Notes: generated by a model from the sequence alone, not told the origin. A stretch of DNA of 64,000 nucleotides from Centipeda infelix ATCC 43532 (GCF_000234095.1 NZ_JH376797.1:1-64000); one strand, 5' to 3'; numbered from the stretch's first letter, positions 35,812-45,721 are shown. Made by a program: numbers and translations.

Positions 35812-36513
35812 ATGTTGATCTATGTTCTGTTAGTGCTTGTCATCTTGCTGCTCATCATCCTGTTTCGCTATCTGCCGCACCGCATCTTTTTGATCTTCGT
35901 CATACTGCTCGCGGTGGTGGGCGGCATCCTCTTTTATATGCAGACGGCGGATCGTGCTCCGGAGCCGCTGACCATCGAGGAACGTGCGGTGATTGCCCAC
36001 GATCAGGAACTCTTCACGCCGTGGTGGGGGATGTATCAGAAGCAGATCGCAGAACTTGACCGCAACTGGACGCGCTACTATCAGGTTCTCGCAGATGCAA
36101 AGGCGGGTGAGACCACGCTTGCGATTACGCACATGCGCCTTATGGATCTGGAACGGGATATGCAGGAACTGCACACTCGTTTCGAGAAAAATGCACCGCC
36201 GACGGAGCTGTCAAACCGTGTCTATGATCCGATTGCTATCATTGTGAGCAAGACGGACGATTATATCGCTGCCGAGCAGAAGGCAATCACGTTGACGCGT
36301 GCCGCCGCAGATCCCACAGCGATGAAGGAGCAAAATCCAGCCGCACAGGCGCGTCTCTTGGAGCTCGTTATGCTGCGCGAATCTCCCGTTGCACTTTTTA
36401 TCGGTGACGAAGTTGGTGCCATTCGAGACTATTTCGCACCTGTCTCTGCCGTTCATGAGGGTGTGGGGACGGCAGAGGTACAGGAATCCGACTCCAAAAC
36501 AGAAGATAAATAG
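35812..36513 (+). CDS. Membrane-anchored protein of unknown function (233 aa)
   Basis: Two hydrophobic segments at the N-terminus (about residues 1-17 and 22-42) are followed by a roughly 190-residue soluble, helix-rich, acidic domain. The start ATG 35812 has RBS cggaggag and lies 23 bp after the regulator. A two-segment hairpin anchor would leave the C-terminal domain in the cytoplasm. I do not recognise the family. Confidence 0.8.
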   Translation: MLIYVLLVLVILLLIILFRYLPHRIFLIFVILLAVVGGILFYMQTADRAPEPLTIEERAVIAHDQELFTPWWGMYQKQIAELDRNWTRYYQVLADAKAGETTLAITHMRLMDLERDMQELHTRFEKNAPPTELSNRVYDPIAIIVSKTDDYIAAEQKAITLTRAAADPTAMKEQNPAAQARLLELVMLRESPVALFIGDEVGAIRDYFAPVSAVHEGVGTAEVQESDSKTEDK

Positions 36514-36557
36514 AGCCTGCTGTACGAACTTTTCGGATTCGTGCAGCAGGCTTTTTT
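36514..36557. terminator. Terminator between the 35812 gene and trpA
   Basis: Stem agcctgctgtacgaa/ttcgtgcagcaggct with six T on the plus strand. The same arm sequence recurs in the terminator at 59387. Confidence 0.88.
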
Positions 36558-36584
36558 ATGAGTGTGGGATAAGGCAGAAAACTG

Positions 36585-36621
36585 TAAGCCAATCGGATGG
36601 GCTGTTTTATCAGTGATTCTC
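36585..36621 (+). mobile_element. Fragment of a family-1 element at the trpA end
   Basis: gccaatcggatgggctgttttatcagtgattct matches the last third of the full element (gccaatctgacggacttcattttatcagcgattcc). The left part is missing. On the minus strand the trpA stop TAG directly joins the element end. Confidence 0.7.
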
Positions 36622-37406
36622 TACGCATCCAATGCTTTTCGCATATTGGCAATCAGCTGAATACCGCCGTCGATATCGCCGTCGATGATCTGTTTCACTA
36701 CGGCACTGCCGACGATGACACCGTCCGCCTGCTTGGCTGCACGCGCCGCCGCCTCGGGCGTGCCGATCCCGAAGCCGATCGCGAGCGGTACCTCCGTATA
36801 GCGGCGTGCTGCCTTGCAGACAGAGCCGATGATGGAGTAGTCGATCTCCTTGACCCCCGTGACACCGTAGTTCGAAATGCAGTAGATGAAGCCGCGTGCA
36901 TCCCTGCACGTCTCCGCCATGCGTTCCTCGGTTGTGCCCGGTGTAATGAACTCCGTGAGGGTAAAGTCATGCGCGGCGCATATCCGCCGCATATCCGCTG
37001 ACTCCTCGTGCGGTACGTCGGGGAAGATCACGCCGTCCATACCCGCCGCTTTGAAGTCCGTGACGAACTGCTCGAAGCCGTAGTGATGCACCATGTTGAT
37101 GTAGCCCATGCCAATGAGTGGAATCTCGGAGTGTTTCCGAATCTCTTTGACGACTTCGAGTGCCTTCTTTATCGTCATGCCATTCCGGAGGGCGATGACG
37201 CTCGCCTCCTGAATGACAGGACCATCTGCCATCGGGTCGGAGAAGGGAAGCCCAAGCTCGATCACATCTGCTCCCGCCGCCTCGGCGCGGCGCACGATGT
37301 CCACGGTCGCCTCTGCGCTCGGGCAGCCCGCCGTCACATAGATGTAAAGTCCTGTGCGACCTTCTGCGCGCAGTTTTGCGAGTTTTTCATCCAGACGCGT
37401 GCTCAT
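36621..37406 (-). CDS. trpA: Tryptophan synthase alpha subunit
   Basis: Cleaves indole-3-glycerol phosphate to indole, which passes to the beta subunit. YVTAGCPS (strand 1), [22 protein letters not shown] with the catalytic Asp, and the catalytic Glu region at LIGMGYIN are present. [11 protein letters not shown] closes the barrel. The length is 261 aa. It overlaps the upstream trpCB frame by 4 bases. The C-terminus ends exactly at a family-1 element fragment, whose junction with the TA forms the TAG stop. Confidence 0.97.
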   Translation of the reverse strand: MSTRLDEKLAKLRAEGRTGLYIYVTAGCPSAEATVDIVRRAEAAGADVIELGLPFSDPMADGPVIQEASVIALRNGMTIKKALEVVKEIRKHSEIPLIGMGYINMVHHYGFEQFVTDFKAAGMDGVIFPDVPHEESADMRRICAAHDFTLTEFITPGTTEERMAETCRDARGFIYCISNYGVTGVKEIDYSIIGSVCKAARRYTEVPLAIGFGIGTPEAAARAAKQADGVIVGSAVVKQIIDGDIDGGIQLIANMRKALDA

Positions 37407-39373
37407 GCGATATCCTCCCCCAGTTCCTTTGCGACCATCTGCACGTCCTTATCGCCGCGTCCCGAAAGACAGACGACAACGTTCTCGCCTGCCTTCGTCT
37501 CCGGCATGAGTTTTTCAAGATACGCAAGCGCGTGCGAACTCTCAAGCGCGGGGATGATGCCCTCGATACGCGAGAGCCGCTGAAATGCAGCCAGTGCCTC
37601 TTTATCCGTCACGGAAACGTAAGTAACAATTCCCTGATCCTTGAAATAGGAATGCTCCGGCCCGACGCCGGGGTAATCCAATCCCGCCGAGATGCTGTAC
37701 GCCTCCACAACCTGTCCGTCCTGATCCTGAAGGAGATAGCTGTATGCACCGTGGAGAATGCCGGGCGTGCCCGCGCCGCTGAGGGTCTTGGCGTTGTCAC
37801 CGTCCGCGTCGCCGCGCCCGCCGCCCTCGACACAGAACTTCTTGACCTCTGCATCGTTATGGAAATCGTAGAATGTCCCGATGGCGTTGCTGCCGCCGCC
37901 GATGCACGCGACGAGGTAGTCGGGCTTTGCGTCAAAACGCTCCTTTGCCTGTGCGCGGATCTCCTCACCGATGACCTTCTGGAAGTCGCGTACCATCTCG
38001 GGATACGGGTGCGGACCGACCGCCGAGCCGATGACATAGTAGGTGTCCGTGATGTTCGTCGCCCAGTAGCGGATCGCCTCACTCGTCGCATCTTTGAGCG
38101 TCCCCGTGCCGCTTGAAACGGGTATGACCGTCGCCCCGAGGAGGCGCATACGGAACACGTTGAGCCGCTGACGTTCGACGTCGACCGCGCCCATGAAGAT
38201 GTGGCACTCCATGCCGAAGAGTGCAGCGACCGTCGCCGTCGCGACACCGTGCTGCCCCGCCCCCGTCTCCGCGACGATGCGCTTCTTGCCCATACGCTGT
38301 GCGAGAAGTGCTTGTCCGAGTGCGTTGTTGATCTTGTGTGCGCCCGTGTGCAGGAGATCTTCGCGTTTCAGATAGATATTCGCCTTGCCGTAGTGCTTCG
38401 TCAGCCGCTCGGCAAAGTAGAGGTTCGTCGGACGCCCCGCATAGTCGCGCAGATAGCTGCGGAACTCTGTGAGGAAGGCATCATCCTCGCGGTATTTCAG
38501 ATACGCTGCCTCAAGTTCGTTCAGTGCGGGCATCGCAATTTCTGGCACATACTGCCCGCCATAGTCGCCAAATCTTCCCTTCTTACCCATATACCATTGC
38601 TCCTTTATATTTACCAATTCTCTTGCAAATACACCCACATCTGCCGCCCGCACAAGCCCCTCGCCCACGAGCACACCCTTGCAGCCCGCCGCATGGACGC
38701 GCAGAGCATCCGCACGTGTGAAAATGCCACTCTCGCTGATAATCGTGCGCTTCATATCTGCATACGGCAGGAGGTCGAGCGTCGTCTGAACGCTCGTCTC
38801 GAACGTCACAAGATTGCGGTTGTTGATGCCGATGAACTCCGCTGGTGTCTGCTGTGCAATCGCGAGATCGGCGCGGTCATGCACCTCTACGAGAGCATCC
38901 ATGCCGAGACTCCATGTGAGGTAGAGCAGCTCCTTCAGCTGCTCGGGTGTCAGGATGCGCACGATGAGGAGAACCGCATCCGCACCGAGTGCACGCGCCT
39001 CGTAGACCTGATATGGGTCGATGATGAAGTCCTTGCGCAGGAGCGGCGTATCCACACGCGCACGCACCGCCGCAAAGTCCTCATTGCTCCCAAGAAAATG
39101 CGGGTCGGTATGCACGGACAGCACCGCTGCCCCTGCTGCCGTATAGATGTCGGCAAGTTCTGTGACACTGTGCACGGTCGTCAGCCGCCCCTTTGCGGGC
39201 GACTGTAATTTGCACTCTGCTATGAGACCCCAGCCTCGCCATCGGAAGTGCTCCGCCATGCGGAACGTACCGCATGGGAGATTTTCTTTCAGTTCATCGA
39301 GCGGGCGGCGTTTCTTTGCATCCGCTACGATGGCGCGCTTCTTTTCGACAATTTCGGCTAATATATCGCGCAT
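37403..39373 (-). CDS. trpCB: Fused TrpC-TrpB: indole-3-glycerol phosphate synthase / tryptophan synthase beta
   Basis: One open frame of 656 codons. Residues 1-261 are Trp[29 protein letters not shown] and ISESGI. From residue 262 ([16 protein letters not shown] after Met262) comes a complete 395-residue TrpB. It has the PLP lysine in [12 protein letters not shown], the [10 protein letters not shown] phosphate loop and the EGGGRGD region. No stop codon separates them. The ATG at 38590 is preceded by its own AAAGGAG, so free TrpB could also be made. The start ATG 39373 has AAGGAGGTG. TrpA follows in the same operon. Confidence 0.93.
   Translation of the reverse strand: MRDILAEIVEKKRAIVADAKKRRPLDELKENLPCGTFRMAEHFRWRGWGLIAECKLQSPAKGRLTTVHSVTELADIYTAAGAAVLSVHTDPHFLGSNEDFAAVRARVDTPLLRKDFIIDPYQVYEARALGADAVLLIVRILTPEQLKELLYLTWSLGMDALVEVHDRADLAIAQQTPAEFIGINNRNLVTFETSVQTTLDLLPYADMKRTIISESGIFTRADALRVHAAGCKGVLVGEGLVRAADVGVFARELVNIKEQWYMGKKGRFGDYGGQYVPEIAMPALNELEAAYLKYREDDAFLTEFRSYLRDYAGRPTNLYFAERLTKHYGKANIYLKREDLLHTGAHKINNALGQALLAQRMGKKRIVAETGAGQHGVATATVAALFGMECHIFMGAVDVERQRLNVFRMRLLGATVIPVSSGTGTLKDATSEAIRYWATNITDTYYVIGSAVGPHPYPEMVRDFQKVIGEEIRAQAKERFDAKPDYLVACIGGGSNAIGTFYDFHNDAEVKKFCVEGGGRGDADGDNAKTLSGAGTPGILHGAYSYLLQDQDGQVVEAYSISAGLDYPGVGPEHSYFKDQGIVTYVSVTDKEALAAFQRLSRIEGIIPALESSHALAYLEKLMPETKAGENVVVCLSGRGDKDVQMVAKELGEDIA
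38588..38606 (-). promoter_or_regulatory. Internal ribosome binding site for TrpB
   Basis: On the minus strand AAAGGAG (38606-38600) lies 9 bases before ATG 38590, the natural first codon of TrpB. It suggests either a recent fusion or production of both fused and free TrpB. Confidence 0.6.
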
Positions 39374-39441
39374 ACTGCACCTCCTTCGGGCCTCTATAAT
39401 ATTCTGCGTCATGCGACGTATTCCCCCATTCTAGTGGAGGA

Positions 39442-39495
39442 CATCGCATTTGTCAAATGCGATGATGGCAAGCTACTCCAAAGCAAACCCTAGTG
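39442..39495. repeat. Hairpin and family-2 relic between trpF and trpCB
   Basis: CATCGCATTT-GTC-AAATGCGATG (39442-39464) is a perfect 10-bp hairpin without a T run. Next to it, 39470-39495 reads as the reverse complement of the right end of the family-2 element (ccactagggtttgctttggag). The trpF stop TAG lies in this relic. Confidence 0.65.
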
Positions 39496-40101
39496 GAAGT
39501 TTCGTACCACTTCCATAAAGACTCTGATTTTTTCCTCGGACTTCCCTCCGTCCTTCTCAAGTCCGCCCGATACATCCACGCCGAACGGTTGAAAGATTGC
39601 AGCGACTTCTCCGACATTCTCCGCCGTGATACCGCCCGCAATCAGCACGGGCTTCGTCACGCGTGCGATCTCCCGTGCCGCCTCCTGCCAGTGGAATGTC
39701 GTTCCCGTACCGCCCGCTGCTCCCTGCACATAGCTGTCCACAAGGATCATCTCGGCAGGGTACGCGTTCGCCGCATCCGCATCGAAATCATTCCCGTAGC
39801 GATATGCCTTGATCACAGGATACTGCGATTCCTTCGCCATCTCCGCCGTCTCATGCCCGTGCAGCTGCACATAGTCCAGACCCACGAGGCCGGCAATCGC
39901 ATTCACATCCGACATCGGTGCATCCACAAAGACACCGACTTTCTTTACGTGACGCAGTGTGCGTGCAATCTCCCGTGCAGCCTCGGGTGCGATATAGCGC
40001 CGACTGCTTTCCGCAAAGATAAAGCCGATATAGTCCGCCCCTGCTTCCTCCGCTGCACAGGCCGCCGTGATCGTCCTCATTCCGCACATCTTCACACGCA
40101 T
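39490..40101 (-). CDS. trpF: Phosphoribosylanthranilate isomerase
   Basis: Isomerises PRA to CdRP, the substrate of TrpC. KMCGMRT has the catalytic Cys, GADYIGFIF follows, and the catalytic Asp region is at MILVDSYVQG. LIAGGITAENV and GVDVSGGLEKDGGKSEEKI form the phosphate site. The length is 203 aa. It is first in the visible trp cluster (trpF, trpCB, trpA); trpE, trpG and trpD are not in the window. The last His and the TAG stop fall within a repeat relic. Confidence 0.95.
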   Translation of the reverse strand: MRVKMCGMRTITAACAAEEAGADYIGFIFAESSRRYIAPEAAREIARTLRHVKKVGVFVDAPMSDVNAIAGLVGLDYVQLHGHETAEMAKESQYPVIKAYRYGNDFDADAANAYPAEMILVDSYVQGAAGGTGTTFHWQEAAREIARVTKPVLIAGGITAENVGEVAAIFQPFGVDVSGGLEKDGGKSEEKIRVFMEVVRNFH

Positions 40102-40128
40102 AGCATCGCCTCCCGTTCGTATTCCATC

Positions 40129-40157
40129 ATCTTAGGGACAGACCCGCCGTTTGTCAA
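40129..40157 (-). promoter_or_regulatory. Promoter of the trpF-trpCB-trpA cluster
   Basis: On the minus strand: TTGACA (40157-40152), 17-bp spacer, TAAGAT (40134-40129), 28 bp before trpF. No T-box or leader peptide is visible in so short a leader. Confidence 0.65.
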
Positions 40158-40171
40158 CTTCTAAAAAACTA

Positions 40172-40200
40172 TTGACAAAAGCCCCATTTTGGTGTATCTA
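40172..40200 (+). promoter_or_regulatory. Promoter of tRNA-Arg
   Basis: TTGACA at 40172-40177, 17-bp spacer, TATCTA at 40195-40200, 16 bp before the tRNA. Its -35 box lies 15 bp from the divergent trpF -35. Confidence 0.7.
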
Positions 40201-40216
40201 TTTGAAATAGTGTTGC

Positions 40217-40291
40217 GCGCTCGTAGTCCAGTGGATAGGACGTTAGCCTCCGGAGCTGAAAGCGTGGGTTCGACTCCCGCCGAGCGCACCA
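40217..40291 (+). tRNA. tRNA-Arg (anticodon CCG)
   Basis: Acceptor stem gcgctcg/cgagcgc, anticodon stem ttagc/gctga with loop ctccgga, TpsiC arm gggttcgactccc, encoded CCA at 40289-40291. Confidence 0.95.
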
Positions 40292-40302
40292 TTTGCAATT
40301 TT

Positions 40303-40332
40303 GTCCTGCGGATGTTCCGTAGGACTTTTTAT
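40303..40332 (+). terminator. Terminator of tRNA-Arg
   Basis: Stem gtcctgcgga/tccgtaggac (one G-T pair), loop tgt, five T. Confidence 0.85.
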
Positions 40333-40416
40333 TATGTGTATCGAAAAAGGATTTTGATTGACCGTGCAGAATATTTACTCTAAGAGAATTTAACTTTTTC
40401 GTTAGGAGATGAATGA

Positions 40417-43086
40417 ATGGCGCGAAAAGAGGTGCAGACAGCGGTGCGGCCGGTGCTCATGCGCAGCTTGCATTTGAAAAAGAATGCCTTTCGGCAGTTT
40501 TTTTATGAGAGCTCGCTTCGATTCGGACAGCAGATCGGAAGGGATATCGCGGAGCTCAAGGATGAGACAGCATCCATTGTCAATAAAAAGTATATGTTCT
40601 CGCTCGCGACGGAGAAGAGCGGAGCGCAGAGCTTTCTGAAGTGGATTGCAGACGAGTTCAATGCGGAGGATGTCTCCCATGAGCAGGAGGAGCGTCTGCG
40701 CCGCTTCGTGGCGGAGTATCCGAAGATCCGTTCCTACATCCGCATCGAGGAGGATCAGCTGCTCTTTGACCACAACCGCTTTGCCGAGGATGTGGTGGCG
40801 GGGCGGTTCAAAGAGACGATCTTCGGAATGACGTTTGATATCCAGAGTGTAATCGAGACGGCGATCAATACTGGGTCGGTTGCCCTTGATTTCTCCATTG
40901 AGCCGTTTAAGAAAGAGCTGCTCTACGTCGATTACGTACGCGCAAACATTCAGCCGTATGCAGAGCGTCTGCTGACGGATATGAGCCTCGGGCACTGGGA
41001 TCTCTATGAGGAACTGACGGAGGAGGGCCGTGAGGACAGCGTCTGCCTGCGTCTGCCATCGACGGATTTCCTCGTGGCACGACCGCCGCAGATGGATGTC
41101 ATCATGAACGGCACCTGTGCAATCGACTTCGGTACGCGCAGTACCGTTGTGGTCTGCCGCGACCGTGAGGCACGTCTCCTGCGCATTGGCAAGGGCGACT
41201 ACGAGAACGAGCCGACGCTGCAGGATTACGAGAATCCGACGGCGATCGAGCTGATTGACATCGAGAAGTTCAAGCAGCTCTACCGTGCGCGTGAGGGGCG
41301 GCCGCTGACAGAGTGGTCGCAGGTCACGGCGTCGCATCAGGCGGCGGACGCGATTTTCGAGCGGCAGTCCACGGAGGGCATTGCCGTGTACTACTCCGTG
41401 TTCAGCGAGCTCAAACGCTGGACGCGCGATACGGCGAACTCACCAATCCTGAAGGATCGGCGCGGCTACATCCAAGAGGTCAAGCCGTACGCGGAGACGC
41501 AGCCGCTCGATGCGGGCGGGTTCGACCCGATCGAGATCTATGCCTACTATCTCGGTCTCTACATCAACAATATGCACCGCAACATCTACTTGGACTATAT
41601 CCTGTCCTTCCCCGTGGGCTATGAGAAGAGCGTGCGGGAGCACATCCGTATGAGTTTCGAGCGGGGGCTTCGGAAGACACTGCCGAAAGCGCTGCTCGAT
41701 GATGCGGAGATGATGCGTCGCTTCCGCGTGTACGACGGTGCGAATGAACCCGCAGCGTATGCGATCAGTGCCCTTGAGGCTTACGGGCTCGAGCCGAAGC
41801 GCGTGGGTGAGGAGGTCGCCTACGGGGTCTTTGACTTCGGCGGCGGCACGACGGACTTTGACTTCGGCGTGGAATACGTACCCGAAAACGGGCGGCGCAA
41901 GTTCGTGATCGAACAGTTCGGCTTTGGCAGCGATATGTATCTTGGCGGCGAGAACATCCTCGAGCTCCTTGCCTACGAGGTGTTCAAGGACAACCTCGCG
42001 GAGATGCGTACGCATAAGATCACGTTTGCACTGCCGCCCGAGGGGGAGACGTTCGCAGGGGCGGAGGCTCTCGTGCGCGAGACACGCGATGCCGCATCTC
42101 ATCTGAACAACAAGATTCTCGCCGAGCGTCTGCGCCCCTTCTGGGAGCGTGGTGCAGGCTATGAGGAGTTTGCGGCGGGGGATAGCTTCGATACGAAGAT
42201 CACACTGTTCTCGTCGGAAAAGACGGGGAATGCGGGCAACCGTGCCGAGATTCGTCTGCACATCGATGTGCGTAAACTCGAGCGCACCCTTGAGGATCGC
42301 ATTCGACGCGGTGTCGAGAACTTCTTCCAGGCGATGGCGACCGCGTTCAAGGGACGTGATGTGCGTCAGATCCACATCTTCCTCGCGGGAAACTCGTGCA
42401 AGGCTCCGATGGTTCGCAAGCTCTTCGACGAGTATATTGCGCGTCAGATCAAGGCGCTGCATACCGTGCAGTCTGCCTCGGCGGAGAAGCCGGAGGCTGC
42501 AGGCGGGAAAAAGACGGATGCAGCGCCTAAGGGGGCACAGGCGCAGAGCAAGGATGCGCCGTTTCTCCTCTATCTGCCGCTCGGCATGGAGGATAGAGAG
42601 CAGGGCGCAAAGGTCCTGCATGATGGCTTTGATCGCCTGCGCACGGGCAAGACGGGCGTTGCATTCGGACTTCTCCGCTGCCGCAAGGGCGGGAAGGATG
42701 TCAAGATCATTAACAAGAATGTGGATGAGCATGACGAACTTCTCTTCCCGTATTTTCTCGGCAGCTTGAACGAGCGCGGCTGCTTCAAGGTGGACATCGA
42801 TGCGCGTGTCGACTACGGCGTGTGGACGTATTTCACCTATGCGGACGAGGATGAGTTTGAGCTCTACTATACGCAGGAGCCACGTGCGCTGAAAGGCGCT
42901 ATGAAGGCCGCTGAGGTGCGTATGGTGCGCTGCATGATCGATGCGGATGACGTGAACGACGACGATGCCGTCGGTGTCTACATCCGCAAGAAGTCCCCGA
43001 ATACGATTGAATACACTGTTGCCTCGGAGAAGAGCCTTGGGGCAAAGAGCTACAAGGGCACGATCTACACTGTGCGTTTGGGGTGA
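40417..43086 (+). CDS. Large divergent Hsp70/actin-fold ATPase (889 aa)
   Basis: An actin/Hsp70 nucleotide-binding core is visible: phosphate 1 CAIDFGTRSTVVV (Asp237), phosphate 2 YGVFDFGGGTTDF (Asp473, GGG 475-477), and adenosine motif IHIFLAGNSCKAP (about 652-662). Before it is a unique N-terminal region of about 230 residues, helix-rich and charged. After it comes an Ala/Lys/Glu linker (about 690-716) and a C-terminal strand-rich domain of about 170 residues. It lacks the DnaK peptide-binding domain and linker. No DnaJ or GrpE gene is near. Its only close neighbour is comFB, 26 bp downstream. Client and role are unknown. Confidence 0.85.
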   Translation: MARKEVQTAVRPVLMRSLHLKKNAFRQFFYESSLRFGQQIGRDIAELKDETASIVNKKYMFSLATEKSGAQSFLKWIADEFNAEDVSHEQEERLRRFVAEYPKIRSYIRIEEDQLLFDHNRFAEDVVAGRFKETIFGMTFDIQSVIETAINTGSVALDFSIEPFKKELLYVDYVRANIQPYAERLLTDMSLGHWDLYEELTEEGREDSVCLRLPSTDFLVARPPQMDVIMNGTCAIDFGTRSTVVVCRDREARLLRIGKGDYENEPTLQDYENPTAIELIDIEKFKQLYRAREGRPLTEWSQVTASHQAADAIFERQSTEGIAVYYSVFSELKRWTRDTANSPILKDRRGYIQEVKPYAETQPLDAGGFDPIEIYAYYLGLYINNMHRNIYLDYILSFPVGYEKSVREHIRMSFERGLRKTLPKALLDDAEMMRRFRVYDGANEPAAYAISALEAYGLEPKRVGEEVAYGVFDFGGGTTDFDFGVEYVPENGRRKFVIEQFGFGSDMYLGGENILELLAYEVFKDNLAEMRTHKITFALPPEGETFAGAEALVRETRDAASHLNNKILAERLRPFWERGAGYEEFAAGDSFDTKITLFSSEKTGNAGNRAEIRLHIDVRKLERTLEDRIRRGVENFFQAMATAFKGRDVRQIHIFLAGNSCKAPMVRKLFDEYIARQIKALHTVQSASAEKPEAAGGKKTDAAPKGAQAQSKDAPFLLYLPLGMEDREQGAKVLHDGFDRLRTGKTGVAFGLLRCRKGGKDVKIINKNVDEHDELLFPYFLGSLNERGCFKVDIDARVDYGVWTYFTYADEDEFELYYTQEPRALKGAMKAAEVRMVRCMIDADDVNDDDAVGVYIRKKSPNTIEYTVASEKSLGAKSYKGTIYTVRLG

Positions 43087-43112
43087 ATCGTACATCGGAA
43101 AGGAGCGCCGTG

Positions 43113-43406
43113 ATGCAACACTTACCGTTTAAGAACTACATGGAGGATGCTGTCGCGCATATGCTGAAACGCCTTGCGCCGCAGTATCCCGAGATCTGTA
43201 TGTGCGACCGCTGCCGCACGGATATGATGATGATTGCGCTGAACAATCTCCCGCCGCGCTACGTCTCCACGCACAAGGGGGACGTGCTTAAACGCGCCGA
43301 GGGCATGGAGCTCCAATACGAGGTGGAGGTCTTGACCGAGACCATGCGTGCAATGCAGATTGTTGGCGGACAGCCGCATCACGGACGCAACGAAGAGGGC
43401 ATCTGA
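43113..43406 (+). CDS. comFB: ComFB-family protein
   Basis: A 97-aa protein matching the ComFB family: NYMEDAVAHMLKRL, then CMCDRCRTDMMMIALNNLPPRYV with the zinc-type Cys set, then a second helix pair (YEVEVLTETMRAMQIV). ComFB was named in Bacillus competence; cyanobacterial homologues bind c-di-GMP (established elsewhere, not shown here). Start ATG 43113 follows GGAAAGGAG. It forms an operon with the Hsp70-like gene. Confidence 0.9.
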   Translation: MQHLPFKNYMEDAVAHMLKRLAPQYPEICMCDRCRTDMMMIALNNLPPRYVSTHKGDVLKRAEGMELQYEVEVLTETMRAMQIVGGQPHHGRNEEGI

Positions 43407-43421
43407 TTCATTGCGTATTTG

Positions 43422-43461
43422 AAACACCCGCAGATAAAATTTGTCAAGCGGGTGTTTTTTT
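43422..43461 (+). terminator. Terminator of the Hsp70-comFB operon
   Basis: Stem aaacacccgc/gcgggtgttt with a 16-nt loop and seven T. The loop and right arm overlap the cysE promoter. Confidence 0.8.
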
Positions 43462-43469
43462 GCTAAAAT
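43441..43469 (+). promoter_or_regulatory. Promoter of the cysE operon
   Basis: TTGTCA at 43441-43446 (inside the terminator loop), 17-bp spacer made of the terminator's right arm and T run, TAAAAT at 43464-43469 preceded by TGC. Confidence 0.65.
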
Positions 43470-43564
43470 AAAGGAGAAATCAAAGGCGATCTGCGCGTCG
43501 GCGTCTCTGAAGAGGCGCGGGCGCATTTCTTTTGTTGTCTGTGTGCGATGGAGAGGAAGCTATT

Positions 43565-44284
43565 ATGTTCGCGAGGCTAAGGCGTGATATCCGCGTTGTC
43601 TTTGAGCGCGATCCTGCGGCGCGGAGCACGATTGAGGTCTTGCTCTGTTACGGTGGTCTGCACGCGATCTGGCTGCACCGCATAGCGCATGCACTCTATG
43701 TGCGTGGTTGGGTGCTGATCCCGCGCCTAATCTCCAACTTCGGGCGATTTCTAACAGGCATCGAGATCCATCCCGGCGCAAAGATCGGCGAAGGACTCTT
43801 CATCGACCACGGCACGGGCATCGTCATTGGTGAGACGGCGGAGCTTGGGCGCAACGTCACGCTCTATCAGGGCGTGACGCTTGGCGGTACGGGGAAGGAG
43901 AAGGGCAAGCGTCATCCGACGCTCGGCAGTAATGTTGTTGTCGCCTCGGGGGCGAAGGTGCTCGGCTCGTTCACTGTAGGTGACCATGCGAAGATTGGCG
44001 CGGGCTCTGTTGTGCTGCGACCCGTGCCGGCCCATGCGACCGTGGTCGGCATCCCGGGGCGCATTGTCATGATGAACGGGCAGCGCGTTCGTACGGAGGC
44101 GGATTTTCTGCGGGCGCGGGAGCTCTCGCTCGAATGTGACGAGAGCGCAGAGGAGCTTGCACGCGAGCTGGACGTCGATCTCGATCACGATATGCTGCCC
44201 GATCCAGAGGCGGAGATGATCGAGCAGCTGCGGCAGGAGATCGACGTGCTGAAAGCCCGTCTCTCAGCGTTGGAACAAAAATAG
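43565..44284 (+). CDS. cysE: Serine O-acetyltransferase
   Basis: Makes O-acetylserine, the precursor of cysteine. An N-terminal helical part ([30 protein letters not shown]) precedes the left-handed beta-helix with hexapeptide repeats. [16 protein letters not shown] and [12 protein letters not shown] form the active-site region. A coiled-coil-like Glu-rich tail ends at 239 aa. Start ATG 43565 follows gagaggaag. It is next to cysS, so synthesis and use of cysteine are paired. Confidence 0.95.
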   Translation: MFARLRRDIRVVFERDPAARSTIEVLLCYGGLHAIWLHRIAHALYVRGWVLIPRLISNFGRFLTGIEIHPGAKIGEGLFIDHGTGIVIGETAELGRNVTLYQGVTLGGTGKEKGKRHPTLGSNVVVASGAKVLGSFTVGDHAKIGAGSVVLRPVPAHATVVGIPGRIVMMNGQRVRTEADFLRARELSLECDESAEELARELDVDLDHDMLPDPEAEMIEQLRQEIDVLKARLSALEQK

Positions 44285-44293
44285 GGGGTTATC

Positions 44294-45721
44294 ATGCTTA
44301 CCGTTTACAATACAATGACGCGAAAAAAAGAAGAATTCCACCCGTTGCGGGAGGGGGAGGTCAGCATCTACTGCTGCGGTGTGACACCGTACAACGATCC
44401 ACACATCGGAAATGCACGCCCCTTTGTCACATGGGATGTCATTCGCCGCTATCTTGCACGCAAGGGCTACAAGGTACGCTACATCCAGAACTTCACAGAT
44501 GTGGACGATAAGATCATAAACGCCGCCAACCGCGAGGGCGTGACGTGGAAGGAGATCTCCGACCGCTACATCGCAGCGTACTTCAAGGCGATGGATGCGC
44601 TGAATGTGCGCCGGGCCGACGTGTTCCCACGCGTCTCCGAGACGATGGCGGACATACAGCGTATGATCGAGACGCTGATTGCACGCGGCTATGCGTACGT
44701 GACGGAGGCGGGGGATGTCTACTACCGCGTAGAGGCGTTCGATCACTATGGCTGCCTCAGCGGGCGCAGTCTCGACGATATGGAGGCGGGTGCACGCGTC
44801 GAGGTCAACGCAGCGAAGGAACACCCGATGGACTTCGCCCTCTGGAAGGCGGCAAAGCCCGGCGAACCCTCGTGGGAGAGTCCGTGGGGGAAGGGCCGTC
44901 CCGGCTGGCACATCGAGTGCTCGGCGATGTCCGTGAAATACCTCGGCGATGTCTTTGACTTCCACGGCGGCGGCAACGATCTCATCTTCCCGCACCACGA
45001 GAACGAGATTGCACAGGCAGAGCCGTGCATTGACGGCGACGAGAAGTTTGCGCGTTATTGGCTGCACAATGGATTTATCACGATCGACAACGAAAAGATG
45101 TCGAAGTCGAAGAACAATTTCTTTACGGTGAAGGATATCCTCAAGGAGTTCCCGGGGGAAGTCATCCGCTTCTTCATCCTACAGACACATTACCGCAGCC
45201 CACTTGACTTCAGCGACGAGCGGCTGCATGAGGCACAGACGGCACTCGACCGTCTGCGCAACGCGAATGCAGTCATTGCAGAGCTCTCGGAGCGTGCAGG
45301 CACGGCGGACACGGCGGCAGGGCTGGCTGCACAGGCAGAGACGTTCCTGCACGACTTCGATGCGGCAATGGACGACGACTTCAACACGGCACTCGCTATC
45401 AGTCAGATGTTTGGGCTTGCCAAGGAGATCAACCGCTACCATCAGGAGATCGAGCGCGGCGCTGCATTTGATGCGGCGAACTTTGGTCGGGCGGCGGATG
45501 CCTATCATGCGATGGCGGTGATCATCGGCATCTTTGAGCAGGAGGAAGCGACGGCGGACGATGGGCTCACGGATGCGCTGATGGAGCTCATCATCGGGAT
45601 TCGGCAGGAGGCGCGTGCGGCGAAGAACTGGGCGGTTGCGGACAAGATTCGCGATGGGCTCAAGGAGGCGGGCGTCGTGCTTGAGGATACGCCGACGGGC
45701 GTGCGCTGGAAAAGGGCTTGA
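44294..45721 (+). CDS. cysS: Cysteinyl-tRNA synthetase
   Basis: A class I synthetase. [13 protein letters not shown] is the HIGH motif (about residues 37-40), and KMSKSKNNF is the KMSKS motif (about 269). Zinc ligands are Cys29 (YCCGVTPYN) and the CSAMS and HHENE regions. The C-terminal DALR-type helical domain is present. The length is 475 aa. The gene starts 9 bp after cysE. Confidence 0.97.
   Translation: MLTVYNTMTRKKEEFHPLREGEVSIYCCGVTPYNDPHIGNARPFVTWDVIRRYLARKGYKVRYIQNFTDVDDKIINAANREGVTWKEISDRYIAAYFKAMDALNVRRADVFPRVSETMADIQRMIETLIARGYAYVTEAGDVYYRVEAFDHYGCLSGRSLDDMEAGARVEVNAAKEHPMDFALWKAAKPGEPSWESPWGKGRPGWHIECSAMSVKYLGDVFDFHGGGNDLIFPHHENEIAQAEPCIDGDEKFARYWLHNGFITIDNEKMSKSKNNFFTVKDILKEFPGEVIRFFILQTHYRSPLDFSDERLHEAQTALDRLRNANAVIAELSERAGTADTAAGLAAQAETFLHDFDAAMDDDFNTALAISQMFGLAKEINRYHQEIERGAAFDAANFGRAADAYHAMAVIIGIFEQEEATADDGLTDALMELIIGIRQEARAAKNWAVADKIRDGLKEAGVVLEDTPTGVRWKRA

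Noticed and set aside
41440-43095. 551-codon minus-strand frame under the Hsp70-like gene
   Set aside because: Antisense shadow; composition typical of reverse reading of GC-rich codons, and no RBS.
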